Below are positions 35,577-43,515 of a DNA stretch of 64,000 bases, one piece after another. The stretch spans positions 124,001 to 188,000 of the forward strand of contig BPGK01000001.1 in the NCBI GenBank assembly GCA_026002995.1. Direction: 5' to 3'. Both the position numbers and the translations under genes were made by a program. Source of the DNA: Gaiellaceae bacterium (GTDB lineage Bacteria; Actinomycetota; Thermoleophilia; Gaiellales; Gaiellaceae). A model generated the notes under the pieces. That model was not told where the DNA came from and made no database searches. It saw nothing but the letters and a program-made list of their open reading frames with translations. Numbering within the stretch: the stretch's first letter is position 1; every line of letters begins with the position of its first letter.

Positions 35577-36350
35577 ATGTCCAATGTCGTTCTGACCAGG
35601 CGCGAGGGTTCTGTCCTCACGATCACCCTCAATCGGCCCGACGTCTACAACGCGCTCAACCGAGACGTGCACGAGGGGCTTGCGGCGGCGCTCGACGCCG
35701 CGTCCGACCCGGAGGTGCGAGCCGTCGTGCTCACGGGCGCGGGCCGGGGCTTCTGCTCCGGGCAGGATCTGCGTGAGTTCTCGGATCTCTCCGGTGGCGT
35801 CCGCGCGGCGCTCGAGGAGACCTACCACCCGAACGTGCGCGCGATCCGTGCACTCGAGAAGCCGGTGCTCGCGGCGGTCAACGGGGCATGTGCCGGGGCG
35901 GGGCTCTCGCTCGCCCTCGCCTGCGATGTCCGCATCGCGTCGAGCGAGGCGAGCTTCGTGCCCGGCTTCATTGGCATCGGCTTGGTGCCAGACGCCGGGA
36001 GCACGTGGTTCCTCCACCGCCTCCTCGGCTTCTCGCGCGCGTTCGAGTGGATGGTTTCCAACCGGAGGCTGAGCGCCGACGAAGCGCTCATCTGGGGCCT
36101 CGTGTCGGAGGAGGTCCCCGCCGAGCGGTTCGCGCAGCGCGTGGCCGAGCTGGCCGAGTGGTACGCGTCGCTTCCGACGCGCGCGGTGGCGATGACGAAG
36201 CAGCTCTTCGAGCACGCCTACACCGCCTCGCTCGACGAGCAACTCGAGCTCGAGGCTGCGCTTCAGCAAGCGGCGACAGAGACGGAGGACTTCTCCGAGG
36301 GCGTGCAGGCGTTCCTCGAGAAGCGACTTCCTGGCTTCAAGGGTCGCTAG
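35577..36350 (+). CDS. Enoyl-CoA hydratase/isomerase, PaaG-like
   Basis: 257-residue crotonase-fold protein. TLNRPDVYNALNRDVHEGL, GAGRGFCSGQDLREF and FVPGFIGIGLVPDAGSTWFL resemble PaaG, the 1,2-epoxyphenylacetyl-CoA isomerase, and the epoxidase genes paaABCD lie 3.4 kb away. Assignment to PaaG is therefore supported by context but not proven. The start is 9 bases after the preceding hydratase. Confidence 0.85.
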   Translation: MSNVVLTRREGSVLTITLNRPDVYNALNRDVHEGLAAALDAASDPEVRAVVLTGAGRGFCSGQDLREFSDLSGGVRAALEETYHPNVRAIRALEKPVLAAVNGACAGAGLSLALACDVRIASSEASFVPGFIGIGLVPDAGSTWFLHRLLGFSRAFEWMVSNRRLSADEALIWGLVSEEVPAERFAQRVAELAEWYASLPTRAVAMTKQLFEHAYTASLDEQLELEAALQQAATETEDFSEGVQAFLEKRLPGFKGR

Positions 36351-36388
36351 CGGCCGCGTGTTGACGCCGCTCCGTCTACCCCCTATTC

Positions 36389-36400
36389 GGTGTCAGACAC
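36389..36400. repeat. GGTGTCAGACAC repeat, copy 2 (last base changed)
   Basis: Twelve of the 13 bases of the palindrome seen at 4630-4642 (reverse orientation of the centre); followed by T instead of C. Confidence 0.65.
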
Positions 36401-36474
36401 TTGCCGTACCTCGAACGCTCGAACCGCGTCGGTGACGAGACCTGACGCACTCTTTTGTCTCCCGCTTAACATTC

Positions 36475-36487
36475 GGTGTCAGACACC
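36475..36487. repeat. GGTGTCAGACACC repeat, copy 3
   Basis: Perfect 13-base palindrome, 28 bases before the racemase ATG. It contains an in-frame GTG that could be mistaken for the racemase start. Confidence 0.7.
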
Positions 36488-36514
36488 GGGCTTGACGTCA
36501 GAGCCTCGCCACAG

Positions 36515-37492
36515 ATGAGCGACGCGCTCGTGAGGGCGATCGACTACCACACAGGTGGAGAGCCGTTCCGCATCGTCACGGGTGGCGTCGAGCCGCCGCG
36601 AGGCGCGACGATCCTCGACAAGCGCCGCGACGCGCTCGAGCGGCTCGACCACGTCCGGCGGCTCCTCGTCTACGAGCCTCGTGGTCACGCGGACATGTAC
36701 GGCTGCTTCGTGGTCGAGCCGAACGACGACGGCGCCGACCTCGGGGTCGTCTTCTTCCACAACGCCGGCTACTCGACCGCGTGCGGACACGGCACGATCG
36801 CTCTCGTCACCTGGGCGCTCGACGAAGGCATCGTCCCGCGTCGAGAGGGCGAGAATCGCGTCGTCGTCGACGTCCCCTCGGGTCGCCTCGAGACCTGGGC
36901 GCGGGTGGAGGGCGGACGTGTCCGCTCGGTCCGTTTTCGCAACGTCCCTTCGTACGTGTGGGCCGAGGGGCTCGAGGCCGCCGGCCGTCGGGTCGATGTC
37001 GCCTTCGGCGGCGCCTTCTACGCCTCGCTCGAGGAGCGCGTCGAGCGCGCCGAGCTTCCCCGCCTGATCGAGCTCGGACGGGCGATCAAGCGCGCGCTCG
37101 AGGCCGCGCACGAGATCGTCCACCCGCTCGAGCCCGAGCTCCGCGACGTGTACGGCGTGATCTTCTGGCAGGAGGAGGGCGAAGGTCCCCCGCTCACCCA
37201 GCGCAACGTCGCTGTCTTCGCCGACGGCGAGGTCGATCGCTCCCCGTGCGGCAGCGGTACCTCGGCGAGGCTCGCGCTGCTCGACCGCTCCGGCCGGCTC
37301 CCGCGCGGCGAGGAGCTGCGGCACCTGTCCATCGTCGGCTCGGAGTTTCGCGGGCGTGTCGTCGGCGACGCCGAGATCGCAGGGATCCCGGCCGTCGTCA
37401 CCGAGGTCGAAGGGAGCGCCTACTGTACGGGCGAGCACGTCTTCACCCTCGACCCGGACGATCCGCTCGGCGAAGGGTTCCTCCTGCGCTGA
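36515..37492 (+). CDS. Proline racemase family protein (4-hydroxyproline epimerase or proline racemase)
   Basis: 325-residue PLP-independent racemase. Both catalytic cysteines are present: C90 (STACGHGTIAL) and C245 (DRSPCGSGTSARLA), which argues for racemase/epimerase activity rather than the dehydratase branch, where the second is Thr. The ATG at 36515 is chosen because the longer frame begins inside a palindromic repeat. Substrate (proline, 4-hydroxyproline or 3-hydroxyproline) not determined. Confidence 0.9.
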   Translation: MSDALVRAIDYHTGGEPFRIVTGGVEPPRGATILDKRRDALERLDHVRRLLVYEPRGHADMYGCFVVEPNDDGADLGVVFFHNAGYSTACGHGTIALVTWALDEGIVPRREGENRVVVDVPSGRLETWARVEGGRVRSVRFRNVPSYVWAEGLEAAGRRVDVAFGGAFYASLEERVERAELPRLIELGRAIKRALEAAHEIVHPLEPELRDVYGVIFWQEEGEGPPLTQRNVAVFADGEVDRSPCGSGTSARLALLDRSGRLPRGEELRHLSIVGSEFRGRVVGDAEIAGIPAVVTEVEGSAYCTGEHVFTLDPDDPLGEGFLLR

Positions 37493-37496
37493 GCGC

Positions 37497-39128
37497 TCAC
37501 CCAGGCAGTCGCGGGCGGTGGCGCTCGACGATGGCGGCACAGTCCACCCCCGGCGGCAGCGTGCCGTACGCGCGGCCGCCCTCGCCGCCGAGCCGGGCGG
37601 CGCAGAAGGCGTCGGCGACTTCGGGCGGTGCGTGGCGGACGAGCAGCGAGCCCTGCAGGCAGAGCGCGGCCAGCTCGACCACCCTGCGGGCCCGCTGCTC
37701 GAGCCCCTCTGCATCGGCGAGCTCCCGTCGGAGCCGGCGCACCGCGGCATCCAGGTGCGCGTTCGTGCCCTCGGCGAACCCGATCTCGACGAGGAGCGCC
37801 TCCACGCTCTCCGGCTCCTTCGCAGCCGCCCGTAGCAGGTCGAGCGCGTTGACGTTGCCGGCGCCCTCCCAGAGCGAGTTGAGCGGGCTCTCGCGGAAGA
37901 GGCGCGGCAGCACCGACTCCTCGACGTAGCCGTTGCCACCGAGGCACTCGAGCGCCTCGGCGACGACCGCCGGCGTGATCTTGCAGATCCAGTACTTCGA
38001 CACCGTCGTCGCGAGACGTCGGAAGTCATCGTCGCCCTCGTCCACCGCGCGCGCGAGCCGGAGCGCGGTCGCGGTCGCCGCCTCGGAGTCGAGGCAGAGG
38101 TCGGCGAGGACGTTCAGGTGGAGCGGCTGCTCGGCGAGGAGTCGGCCGAAGGCGACCCGGTAGGCGGCGTGGTGCGTCGCCTCTGCGACCGCGCGCCGCA
38201 TGAGCGCCGTCGAGCCGAGCACGCAGTCGAGCCTGGTGTGCACGACCATCTCGATGATCGTCGCCACGCCCCTGCCCTCCTCTCCCACGCGCGTCGCCCA
38301 GGCGCCTGCGAGCTCGATCTCGGCGGAGGCGTTCGAGCGGTTCCCGAGCTTGTCCTTCAACCGGCGCAGGTGGAAGGCGTTCCGGGACCCGTCCGGGAGG
38401 ACGCGGGGGAGCAGGAAGCAGGTCAGCCCGCCGGGTGCGTACGCGAGGACGAGGAATGCGTCGCACATCGGCGCCGAGCAGAACCACTTCTCGCCGGTGA
38501 GGGCGTAGGTACCGTCCTCGAGCGGCTCGGCCCGGGTCTCGTTCGCGCGCACGTCGGAGCCACCCTGGCGCTCGGTCATGGCCATGCCGACGAGGACTCC
38601 CGCCTTCTCCGCGGCGGGCCGGAGCCCCGGCTCGTACGCACGGCTCGTGAGCAGGGGCTCCCACGCGCCCGCGAGGGCGGGCTCGGTGCGGAGGGCGGGT
38701 ACGGCCGCGTACGTCATCGAGAGCGGGCAGCCGACGCCGGCTTCGGCCTGCGAGAGCGTGACGAAGCGCGCGGCGCGGGCGACGTGCGCGCCGGGCTCCG
38801 GGTCGCGCCAGGGGAAGGCGTGCAGGCCGTGCTCGACCCCGATCCGTAAGAGCTCGTGCCAGGCAGGGTGGAACTCGACCTCGTCCACGCGCTCACCGAA
38901 GCGGTCGAACGCGCGCAGCACGGGCGGGTGCTCGTTCGCGAGCCGGCCTAGCTCGAGTGGCACCCCGCCGCAGAGGCGGCCGAAGGCGGCGCACTCTGCC
39001 TCGCGGTCGGCTCCGCCCTCGCGGCGCAGCGCCTCGACGAGCGGGCGGTCCTCGGAGAAGAGGTCGTAGGCCTCGAGGGGAGGCGGTTGGTTCGCGAGCA
39101 GCGCCGAGCTCACGGACCCGGGGTGCAT
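37497..39128 (-). CDS. Acyl-CoA dehydrogenase family protein, AidB-like
   Basis: 543-residue flavoprotein, the length of AidB rather than ordinary acyl-CoA dehydrogenases (about 380). MAMTERQGGSDVRANET, GEKWFCSAPMCDAFLVLA and the C-terminal ECLGGNGYVEESVLPRLFRE are AidB-branch motifs. AidB binds DNA and FAD and is induced by alkylating agents in E. coli; a DNA-protective role here is inference. The ATG at 39126-39128 is 39 bases from the divergent OsmC gene. Confidence 0.88.
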   Translation of the reverse strand: MHPGSVSSALLANQPPPLEAYDLFSEDRPLVEALRREGGADREAECAAFGRLCGGVPLELGRLANEHPPVLRAFDRFGERVDEVEFHPAWHELLRIGVEHGLHAFPWRDPEPGAHVARAARFVTLSQAEAGVGCPLSMTYAAVPALRTEPALAGAWEPLLTSRAYEPGLRPAAEKAGVLVGMAMTERQGGSDVRANETRAEPLEDGTYALTGEKWFCSAPMCDAFLVLAYAPGGLTCFLLPRVLPDGSRNAFHLRRLKDKLGNRSNASAEIELAGAWATRVGEEGRGVATIIEMVVHTRLDCVLGSTALMRRAVAEATHHAAYRVAFGRLLAEQPLHLNVLADLCLDSEAATATALRLARAVDEGDDDFRRLATTVSKYWICKITPAVVAEALECLGGNGYVEESVLPRLFRESPLNSLWEGAGNVNALDLLRAAAKEPESVEALLVEIGFAEGTNAHLDAAVRRLRRELADAEGLEQRARRVVELAALCLQGSLLVRHAPPEVADAFCAARLGGEGGRAYGTLPPGVDCAAIVERHRPRLPG

Positions 39129-39167
39129 CCGATAGGTTGCGTCATCTCGCACGAGGAGGTGGGAGTT

Positions 39168-39692
39168 ATGGGTCGTGATCGCATACGGGACGCCGTTCTC
39201 GTCGCCCGGGAACGGCTCGCTGTGAAGCCCGAGAGCGCGCGCTTCGAGGATACGCCCGTCACCGTGACGTGTGAGGAGGGCCTCCGCTTCCGCGCCATCG
39301 GGCCGGCGGGCGAGGTCTTCCTGACCGCCATGCCCACGTCGGTGGGAGGCGACGGTGTCGCGCCCACTTCGGGGTGGTTCTCTCGGCTTGCGCTCGCGAG
39401 CTGCACCGGCACGGTGATCGCGCTGCGCGCGGCCGAGCTCGGGCGCGAGCTCGACGATCTCGAGGTGACGGTCGAGAGCACGTCGGACGGTCGTGGGCTG
39501 GTCGGAGGGCTCGACGAGCCGGCCCGACCCCTCCATGCCCGGATCCGGATGACCGTCGAGGGAGCGGGGATCGACGACGACGTGCTGACGGATCTCCGGC
39601 ACTGGCTCGATCGCCACTCGCCGGTCCGAGGCACGCTCCGGTTCGAGGTGCCGACGTCCGTGGAGCTCGAGCGCGGTCGGCCCGGCGCGTGA
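39168..39692 (+). CDS. OsmC family protein
   Basis: 174-residue OsmC/Ohr-fold protein, a family of thiol peroxidases. Only one candidate redox cysteine is visible (LALASCTGTVIAL, near residue 81); the first peroxidatic Cys of true Ohr is not evident. GAGGAGG lies about 8 bases before the ATG. Divergent from AidB-like, hinting at a shared stress response. Confidence 0.82.
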   Translation: MGRDRIRDAVLVARERLAVKPESARFEDTPVTVTCEEGLRFRAIGPAGEVFLTAMPTSVGGDGVAPTSGWFSRLALASCTGTVIALRAAELGRELDDLEVTVESTSDGRGLVGGLDEPARPLHARIRMTVEGAGIDDDVLTDLRHWLDRHSPVRGTLRFEVPTSVELERGRPGA

Positions 39693-39758
39693 GGGTCGGC
39701 CGGAGCCGCAGCGGACTGCGGGTGAGAGCGCGCTCCGCCGTCCCTGTCGCCTTCATCG

Positions 39759-40277
39759 TCAGATCGTCTTGAACTGCTCGAACGGCTGACGGCAGCTCTC
39801 GCAGTAGCGGATCGAGCGGCAGGGTGTCGGGCCGAAGAGGTTCTCGAGCCGCGTGTCCGTCGAGCCGCAGTACGGGCAGCGGAACCCCCGCTGGAGCTGG
39901 ACGAGCTCGAGCGTGCCGGACGGCCGCGGCGCAGGCGGGGCGAAGCCGGCCGTGCGGAGCTTCTCGCGACCCTCGGGCGTGATGTCGTCCGTCGACCAGG
40001 AGTCGTCCAGGAGCACGCGCACCTCGGCCTCGACGCCGAGCTCCTCGACCTTCTCCGCGAGCATCCGCTGCATGACCTCGAGCGCGGGACAGCCCATGAA
40101 CGTCGGTGCGAAGTCGACGCGCACGCGATCGCCCTCGATCTCGACGGCCTTGACCACGCCGAGATCGACGAGAGAGACGACGGGGATCTCGGGATCGGGC
40201 ACCTCGCCGAGCGCCCGCCAGACGGCGCGCTCCGTGACCTCGTGGCTCTGAGCCACAGACTCGTCGCGCTCGCTCAC
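39759..40277 (-). CDS. paaD: Phenylacetyl-CoA epoxidase maturation subunit PaaD
   Basis: 172 residues: an N-terminal DUF59/MIP18-like domain (VWRALGEVPDPEIPVVSLVDLGVV) with TFMGCPALEVM, and a C-terminal zinc ribbon (CPYCGSTDT and CESCRQPF). PaaD is thought to help mature the Fe-S or metal site of the epoxidase reductase. GTG start overlaps the paaC stop (GTGA). Last gene of paaABCD; paaE is missing here. Confidence 0.93.
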   Translation of the reverse strand: MSERDESVAQSHEVTERAVWRALGEVPDPEIPVVSLVDLGVVKAVEIEGDRVRVDFAPTFMGCPALEVMQRMLAEKVEELGVEAEVRVLLDDSWSTDDITPEGREKLRTAGFAPPAPRPSGTLELVQLQRGFRCPYCGSTDTRLENLFGPTPCRSIRYCESCRQPFEQFKTI

Positions 40278-40945
40278 CAGCGGGCTCCCGCAGGGGCCGA
40301 GCGGCGAACCATCGTCATCTCGTCCCACAGCTCGACGAGCTCTGGCTCGTGGCGGCCTCGCTCGATCGCCTCGGCGGCCGGAAGCTCCCGACCGAGCCGC
40401 TCCTCCACGCGCCGGCGGAGCTCGGAGCGGAGCCCCTCGTCGAGGACGCCGAGCGCGTAGGGCCAGAGCTCATCGACCGCCTCGAAGAAGCGGCGCCGGC
40501 CTTCCTCGGAGGCGAGCAGCCGGTCGACCCACATCTCTGCGTGCAGTCGGTGGTAGGCCTCCTCGCGATTCATCTTCGCCGCGATCCCTGCGAGCTCGCC
40601 GTCGTCGGAGCCCTTCAGCTCCTCCAGCCGGATCTCGTCCGCCGTCTCGTACAGCCAGCGCCGGGCGATCGTGCGCGCCCACTCCAGGCGCCGGAGCTGG
40701 ACGAGTGGGGCGCAGCGGTACTGCGCGGGCCGGCGGTCGAAAGCGAGCTCGTCGGCGCTCGTCCCGAGCTCGGCCGCTGCGAGCTCGTAGAGCGCCCGCG
40801 CGTGCCCGATCTCGTTCTGCGCGATCGACGAGAGCGCGACGTCCTCCTCCAGGAAGGGGGCGATGCCTGTCCACTCGGAGTCACGCCAGCCGAGGATCAG
40901 CTCGTCGTCGGCGATGGAGAGGAGAAGGTCGGTGCGCGCGCTCAT
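40274..40945 (-). CDS. paaC: 1,2-phenylacetyl-CoA epoxidase subunit PaaC
   Basis: 223-residue structural, catalytically inactive ferritin-fold subunit that pairs with PaaA. LLLSIADDELILGWRDSEWTG and AQNEIGHARALYELAA are typical. It overlaps paaD (4 bases) and paaB (ATGA). Confidence 0.93.
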   Translation of the reverse strand: MSARTDLLLSIADDELILGWRDSEWTGIAPFLEEDVALSSIAQNEIGHARALYELAAAELGTSADELAFDRRPAQYRCAPLVQLRRLEWARTIARRWLYETADEIRLEELKGSDDGELAGIAAKMNREEAYHRLHAEMWVDRLLASEEGRRRFFEAVDELWPYALGVLDEGLRSELRRRVEERLGRELPAAEAIERGRHEPELVELWDEMTMVRRSAPAGARW

Positions 40946-41244
40946 CCTGCTCCTGCGGATGCCGACCGAGCGCTGCTCGCCCGCTCGCGGGCCTCGCGCA
41001 GGCGCTCCCTGATCGAGTAGCCGTCCACGCGGCGGTACTTGAGGTCGAACTCGTCCGGGAAGTCGCCGATCTCGAGCACGGCTTCGCGCGGGACGAGCCA
41101 GAGGGCAGCCGACTCCTGCCGCCGCCCGTACTGCTCGCGGGCGTAGAGCTCGGCGAAGCGCTCGTCCGGGGCGACGATCGAGCCCGCGTGCTGAAGCGGT
41201 TGCCCCTTCCGCTCCTGGCGGAAGACCTCGAAGACCCGCCTCAT
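40942..41244 (-). CDS. paaB: 1,2-phenylacetyl-CoA epoxidase subunit PaaB
   Basis: 100-residue bridging subunit of the PaaABC epoxidase. VFEVFRQERKGQPLQHAGSI and the C-terminal Arg-rich helix match the family, whose usual length is 95-100. The ATG overlaps the paaA stop (ATGA). Confidence 0.93.
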   Translation of the reverse strand: MRRVFEVFRQERKGQPLQHAGSIVAPDERFAELYAREQYGRRQESAALWLVPREAVLEIGDFPDEFDLKYRRVDGYSIRERLREARERASSARSASAGAG

Positions 41245-42143
41245 GCGGCCTCCGCGAGGATCACCCTCTCCACCCAGGCGACGTCTTCTCGGGAGAGGCG
41301 CCGGAACGCGAGCCGCTCGGCGGAGGCAGGCCCGTGGCCGGTGATCACCGCGCGCAGCCTCTCCCAGTCGGGCTCGGTGTAGAGCCAGCGGCCCGTCTCC
41401 TCGTCCTTGCGCAGCGCGGGATCGGGGATTTCCAGGCCCAGCTCGCGGATCTGCGGGACGTAGCCGTCGAGGAACTGCTGGCGTGCGTCCTCGTTCGCCT
41501 GGCTCTTGATCCGCCAGAAGAGCATGGGGTCTTCGTCGGCGGGGATCGGCGTGCCGTGGAAGTGCATGAGCGGCTCCCACCAGCGGTTCAGAGCCTCCTG
41601 CACGAGCTCGAACTGCTCCTGCGTCCCCGTGACGAGGGCGAGGACGACGTCGCGACCGTGGAGGATGTGGAAGGACTCCTCCCAGCAGATCTTCTTCATG
41701 ATCCGCGCGTAGGGCGCGTAGGAGCAGCGGAGCAGCGCCTTCTGGGAGATGATCGCGGCCGCGTCCACGAGCCAGGCGATGACGCCCACGTCGCCCCAGG
41801 TGCGGGTCGGGTAGTGGAAGACGTTGTGGAACTTCGACCGGCCGGAGACGAGGTCGTCCAGGCAGGCCTGCCGCGGCTTGCCGAGATCCTCGACGACGCG
41901 GTAGATGAGCTGCGCGTGGCCGACCTCGTCCTGGATCTTGGCGGTCAGCGCGAGCTTGCGCTGTAAGGTCGGCGCTCGCAGGATCCAGTCCCGCTCCGGG
42001 AGCACGCCCATGAGCTCGGAGTTGGCGTGCATCTCGATGAACTTGATCAGGCGGGCGCGGTACTCGTCCGGCATCCAGTCGGTCGCCTCCACCTGCCCGC
42101 CGGACTGGACGTACTCGACGAACTCCTGTGTTCTCGCGTCCAT
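41241..42143 (-). CDS. paaA: 1,2-phenylacetyl-CoA epoxidase catalytic subunit PaaA
   Basis: Di-iron oxygenase that epoxidises phenylacetyl-CoA. 300 residues. Iron ligands fall in KIQDEVGHAQLIYRV and CWEESFHILHGRDV (EX2H motifs). The ATG at 42141-42143 has GGAGGCAA upstream and is preferred over an in-frame ATG 17 codons earlier that would run into the tetR start. First gene of the operon, divergent from the TetR regulator. Confidence 0.95.
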   Translation of the reverse strand: MDARTQEFVEYVQSGGQVEATDWMPDEYRARLIKFIEMHANSELMGVLPERDWILRAPTLQRKLALTAKIQDEVGHAQLIYRVVEDLGKPRQACLDDLVSGRSKFHNVFHYPTRTWGDVGVIAWLVDAAAIISQKALLRCSYAPYARIMKKICWEESFHILHGRDVVLALVTGTQEQFELVQEALNRWWEPLMHFHGTPIPADEDPMLFWRIKSQANEDARQQFLDGYVPQIRELGLEIPDPALRKDEETGRWLYTEPDWERLRAVITGHGPASAERLAFRRLSREDVAWVERVILAEAA

Positions 42144-42162
42144 CGCCGCGTTGCCTCCCTCC

Positions 42163-42176
42163 CTACCGGTCGTTAG
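42163..42176. promoter_or_regulatory. Operator candidate between paaA and its TetR regulator
   Basis: The 14-base imperfect palindrome CTANCGNNCGNTAG lies between the divergent starts (paaA 42143, tetR 42188). TAGCAT at 42174-42179, 8 bases before the tetR ATG, overlaps its right edge. TetR-family phenylacetate regulators use similar CG-spaced palindromes. Confidence 0.5.
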
Positions 42177-42187
42177 CATCGTAAAGC

Positions 42188-42763
42188 ATGACACAACGCC
42201 GTGCCGAGCTCGCCCGGACGGCCGCGCGGCTCTTCGCCGAGCGGGGCTTCCACGGCACCTCCATGGGCGACCTTGCCGAGGAGATGGGCGTCCAGAAAGC
42301 GTCCCTCTACTCGCTCACCGGCTCGAAGCAAGAGCTCCTGTACGAGGCCGTCCGCGCGGGCGCCGAGGCGTTCCATGCCGCGTTCGACGGCGTCGCCGAG
42401 CGCGCGAGCGCGGTCGAGCGGATCCGGCAGGCGCTTCGCGGGCACCTCCGCGTGGTCGCCGATCAGCTCGCAGTCGCCACCGTCTTCATCCGCGAGTGGC
42501 GCTACCTCGAGGGCGACCTCCGCGACGAGTTCGTCGCCGAGCGGCGCCGGTACGAAGAGCGCTGGCGCGCGCTCTTCCGGGACGGTGTCGAGCGTGGCGA
42601 GCTGCGCACGGACCTCTCGCCCGAGGACGCCGCGCTCCTCGTGCTCTCGGCGGCGAACTGGGCCTATACGTGGCTCACGCCCGAGACCGACACGGACGCC
42701 CTCGCCGATCGCTTCGTCGCCATCCTCGTCGACGGCGTCCGCGGCTACGCGACGCCGGAGTAG
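42188..42763 (+). CDS. TetR family transcriptional regulator, probable paa repressor
   Basis: 191-residue regulator: N-terminal helix-turn-helix (residues 1-48, AARLFAERGFHGTSMGDLAEEMGV) and a C-terminal ligand domain. Being divergent from paaA, it is most likely a PaaR-type repressor relieved by phenylacetyl-CoA, as in related systems (inference). Leaderless-type start. Its 3-prime end overlaps the convergent MEMO gene. Confidence 0.88.
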   Translation: MTQRRAELARTAARLFAERGFHGTSMGDLAEEMGVQKASLYSLTGSKQELLYEAVRAGAEAFHAAFDGVAERASAVERIRQALRGHLRVVADQLAVATVFIREWRYLEGDLRDEFVAERRRYEERWRALFRDGVERGELRTDLSPEDAALLVLSAANWAYTWLTPETDTDALADRFVAILVDGVRGYATPE

Positions 42764-43515
42764 AAGGCGAACGCGCCGTAGCCGACGACGCGCTCACGCT
42801 CGCCCGTGGCATCGGCCGACGTGCGCAGGTCGAGGAGCTCCGCGCGCTGCCCGTGGCGGCGCACGTATTCGATGGCTCCGCGCAGGGCGAAGACGCCGCA
42901 CGCGTCGCCGTCACGGATCGCGTGCGGCTCGAGCCGCAGCAGGGCTGCGGCCGTCTCCCGATCCCGCCTGCGGGCGAACTCGTCCGGGAGGTAGTGGCTG
43001 AGATCCGTCGAGACGACGGGGAAGGCCTCGAGCGCGTCGAGGAGCCGAACGACGTCGCTCGGAACGCAGCTTCCGACCGCGACCGGGAGGATCTCGAGGC
43101 CACGCGCGCTGATCCGTTGCAGGAAGGGGAGCTCGACCTCGAGGGCGTGGTCGCGCTCGTGCGGCGCGTCGTCGATCAGGGCGCCGGCCTCCACGGCACG
43201 CTTGCGGAGCCGGGCCTCCACCCGTACCTCCCCGAGCGGCGTCTCCCAGGCGTCCGCCCCCGAGACGGCGAGGCCGGCGAGGGGGACGAAGTGCGAGGGG
43301 CCGAGCACGACGACCCGGTCGACCTCCGGCGCGAGCGCAAAGGCGCTCGCGGCGACGGAGCCCGAGTACGCGTAGCCGGCATGCGGGGCGACGAGCCCGC
43401 GCACGCTCGGCGTCGGCCGGCGTCTGGCGCGCTCGAGGAGGGCGTCCACGAGCTCGCGGAGCTCGGTCGGCTCCTCCGGGTAGAAGGCCCCGGCTGCGGC
43501 AGGCGCTCGCGTCAT
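42745..43515 (-). CDS. amrB: AmmeMemoRadiSam system protein B (MEMO1 family)
   Basis: 256-residue MEMO-fold protein, related to extradiol dioxygenases and to human MEMO1. VAPHAGYAYSGSVAASAF near residue 42, VVLGPSHF near 68 and VVSTDLSHYLP near 165 supply the histidines and Cys/Asp of the metal pocket. ATGA overlap with the radical SAM gene. Biochemical role not established for bacteria. Confidence 0.92.
   Translation of the reverse strand: MTRAPAAAGAFYPEEPTELRELVDALLERARRRPTPSVRGLVAPHAGYAYSGSVAASAFALAPEVDRVVVLGPSHFVPLAGLAVSGADAWETPLGEVRVEARLRKRAVEAGALIDDAPHERDHALEVELPFLQRISARGLEILPVAVGSCVPSDVVRLLDALEAFPVVSTDLSHYLPDEFARRRDRETAAALLRLEPHAIRDGDACGVFALRGAIEYVRRHGQRAELLDLRTSADATGERERVVGYGAFAFYSGVA

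Larger units (their letters stand above)
36351..36514. other. Intergenic region with two GGTGTCAGACAC(C) palindromes
   Basis: The 164-base gap between the PaaG-like gene and the racemase gene is bracketed by the two repeat copies at 36389-36400 and 36475-36487, both preceded by ATTC and in the same orientation, with about 74 bases between. No gene was seen inside. Confidence 0.6.

Noticed and set aside
36476-36514. GTG start for the racemase inside the palindrome
   Set aside because: It would add 13 unconserved residues encoded by the repeat; the ATG at 36515 matches the family start.
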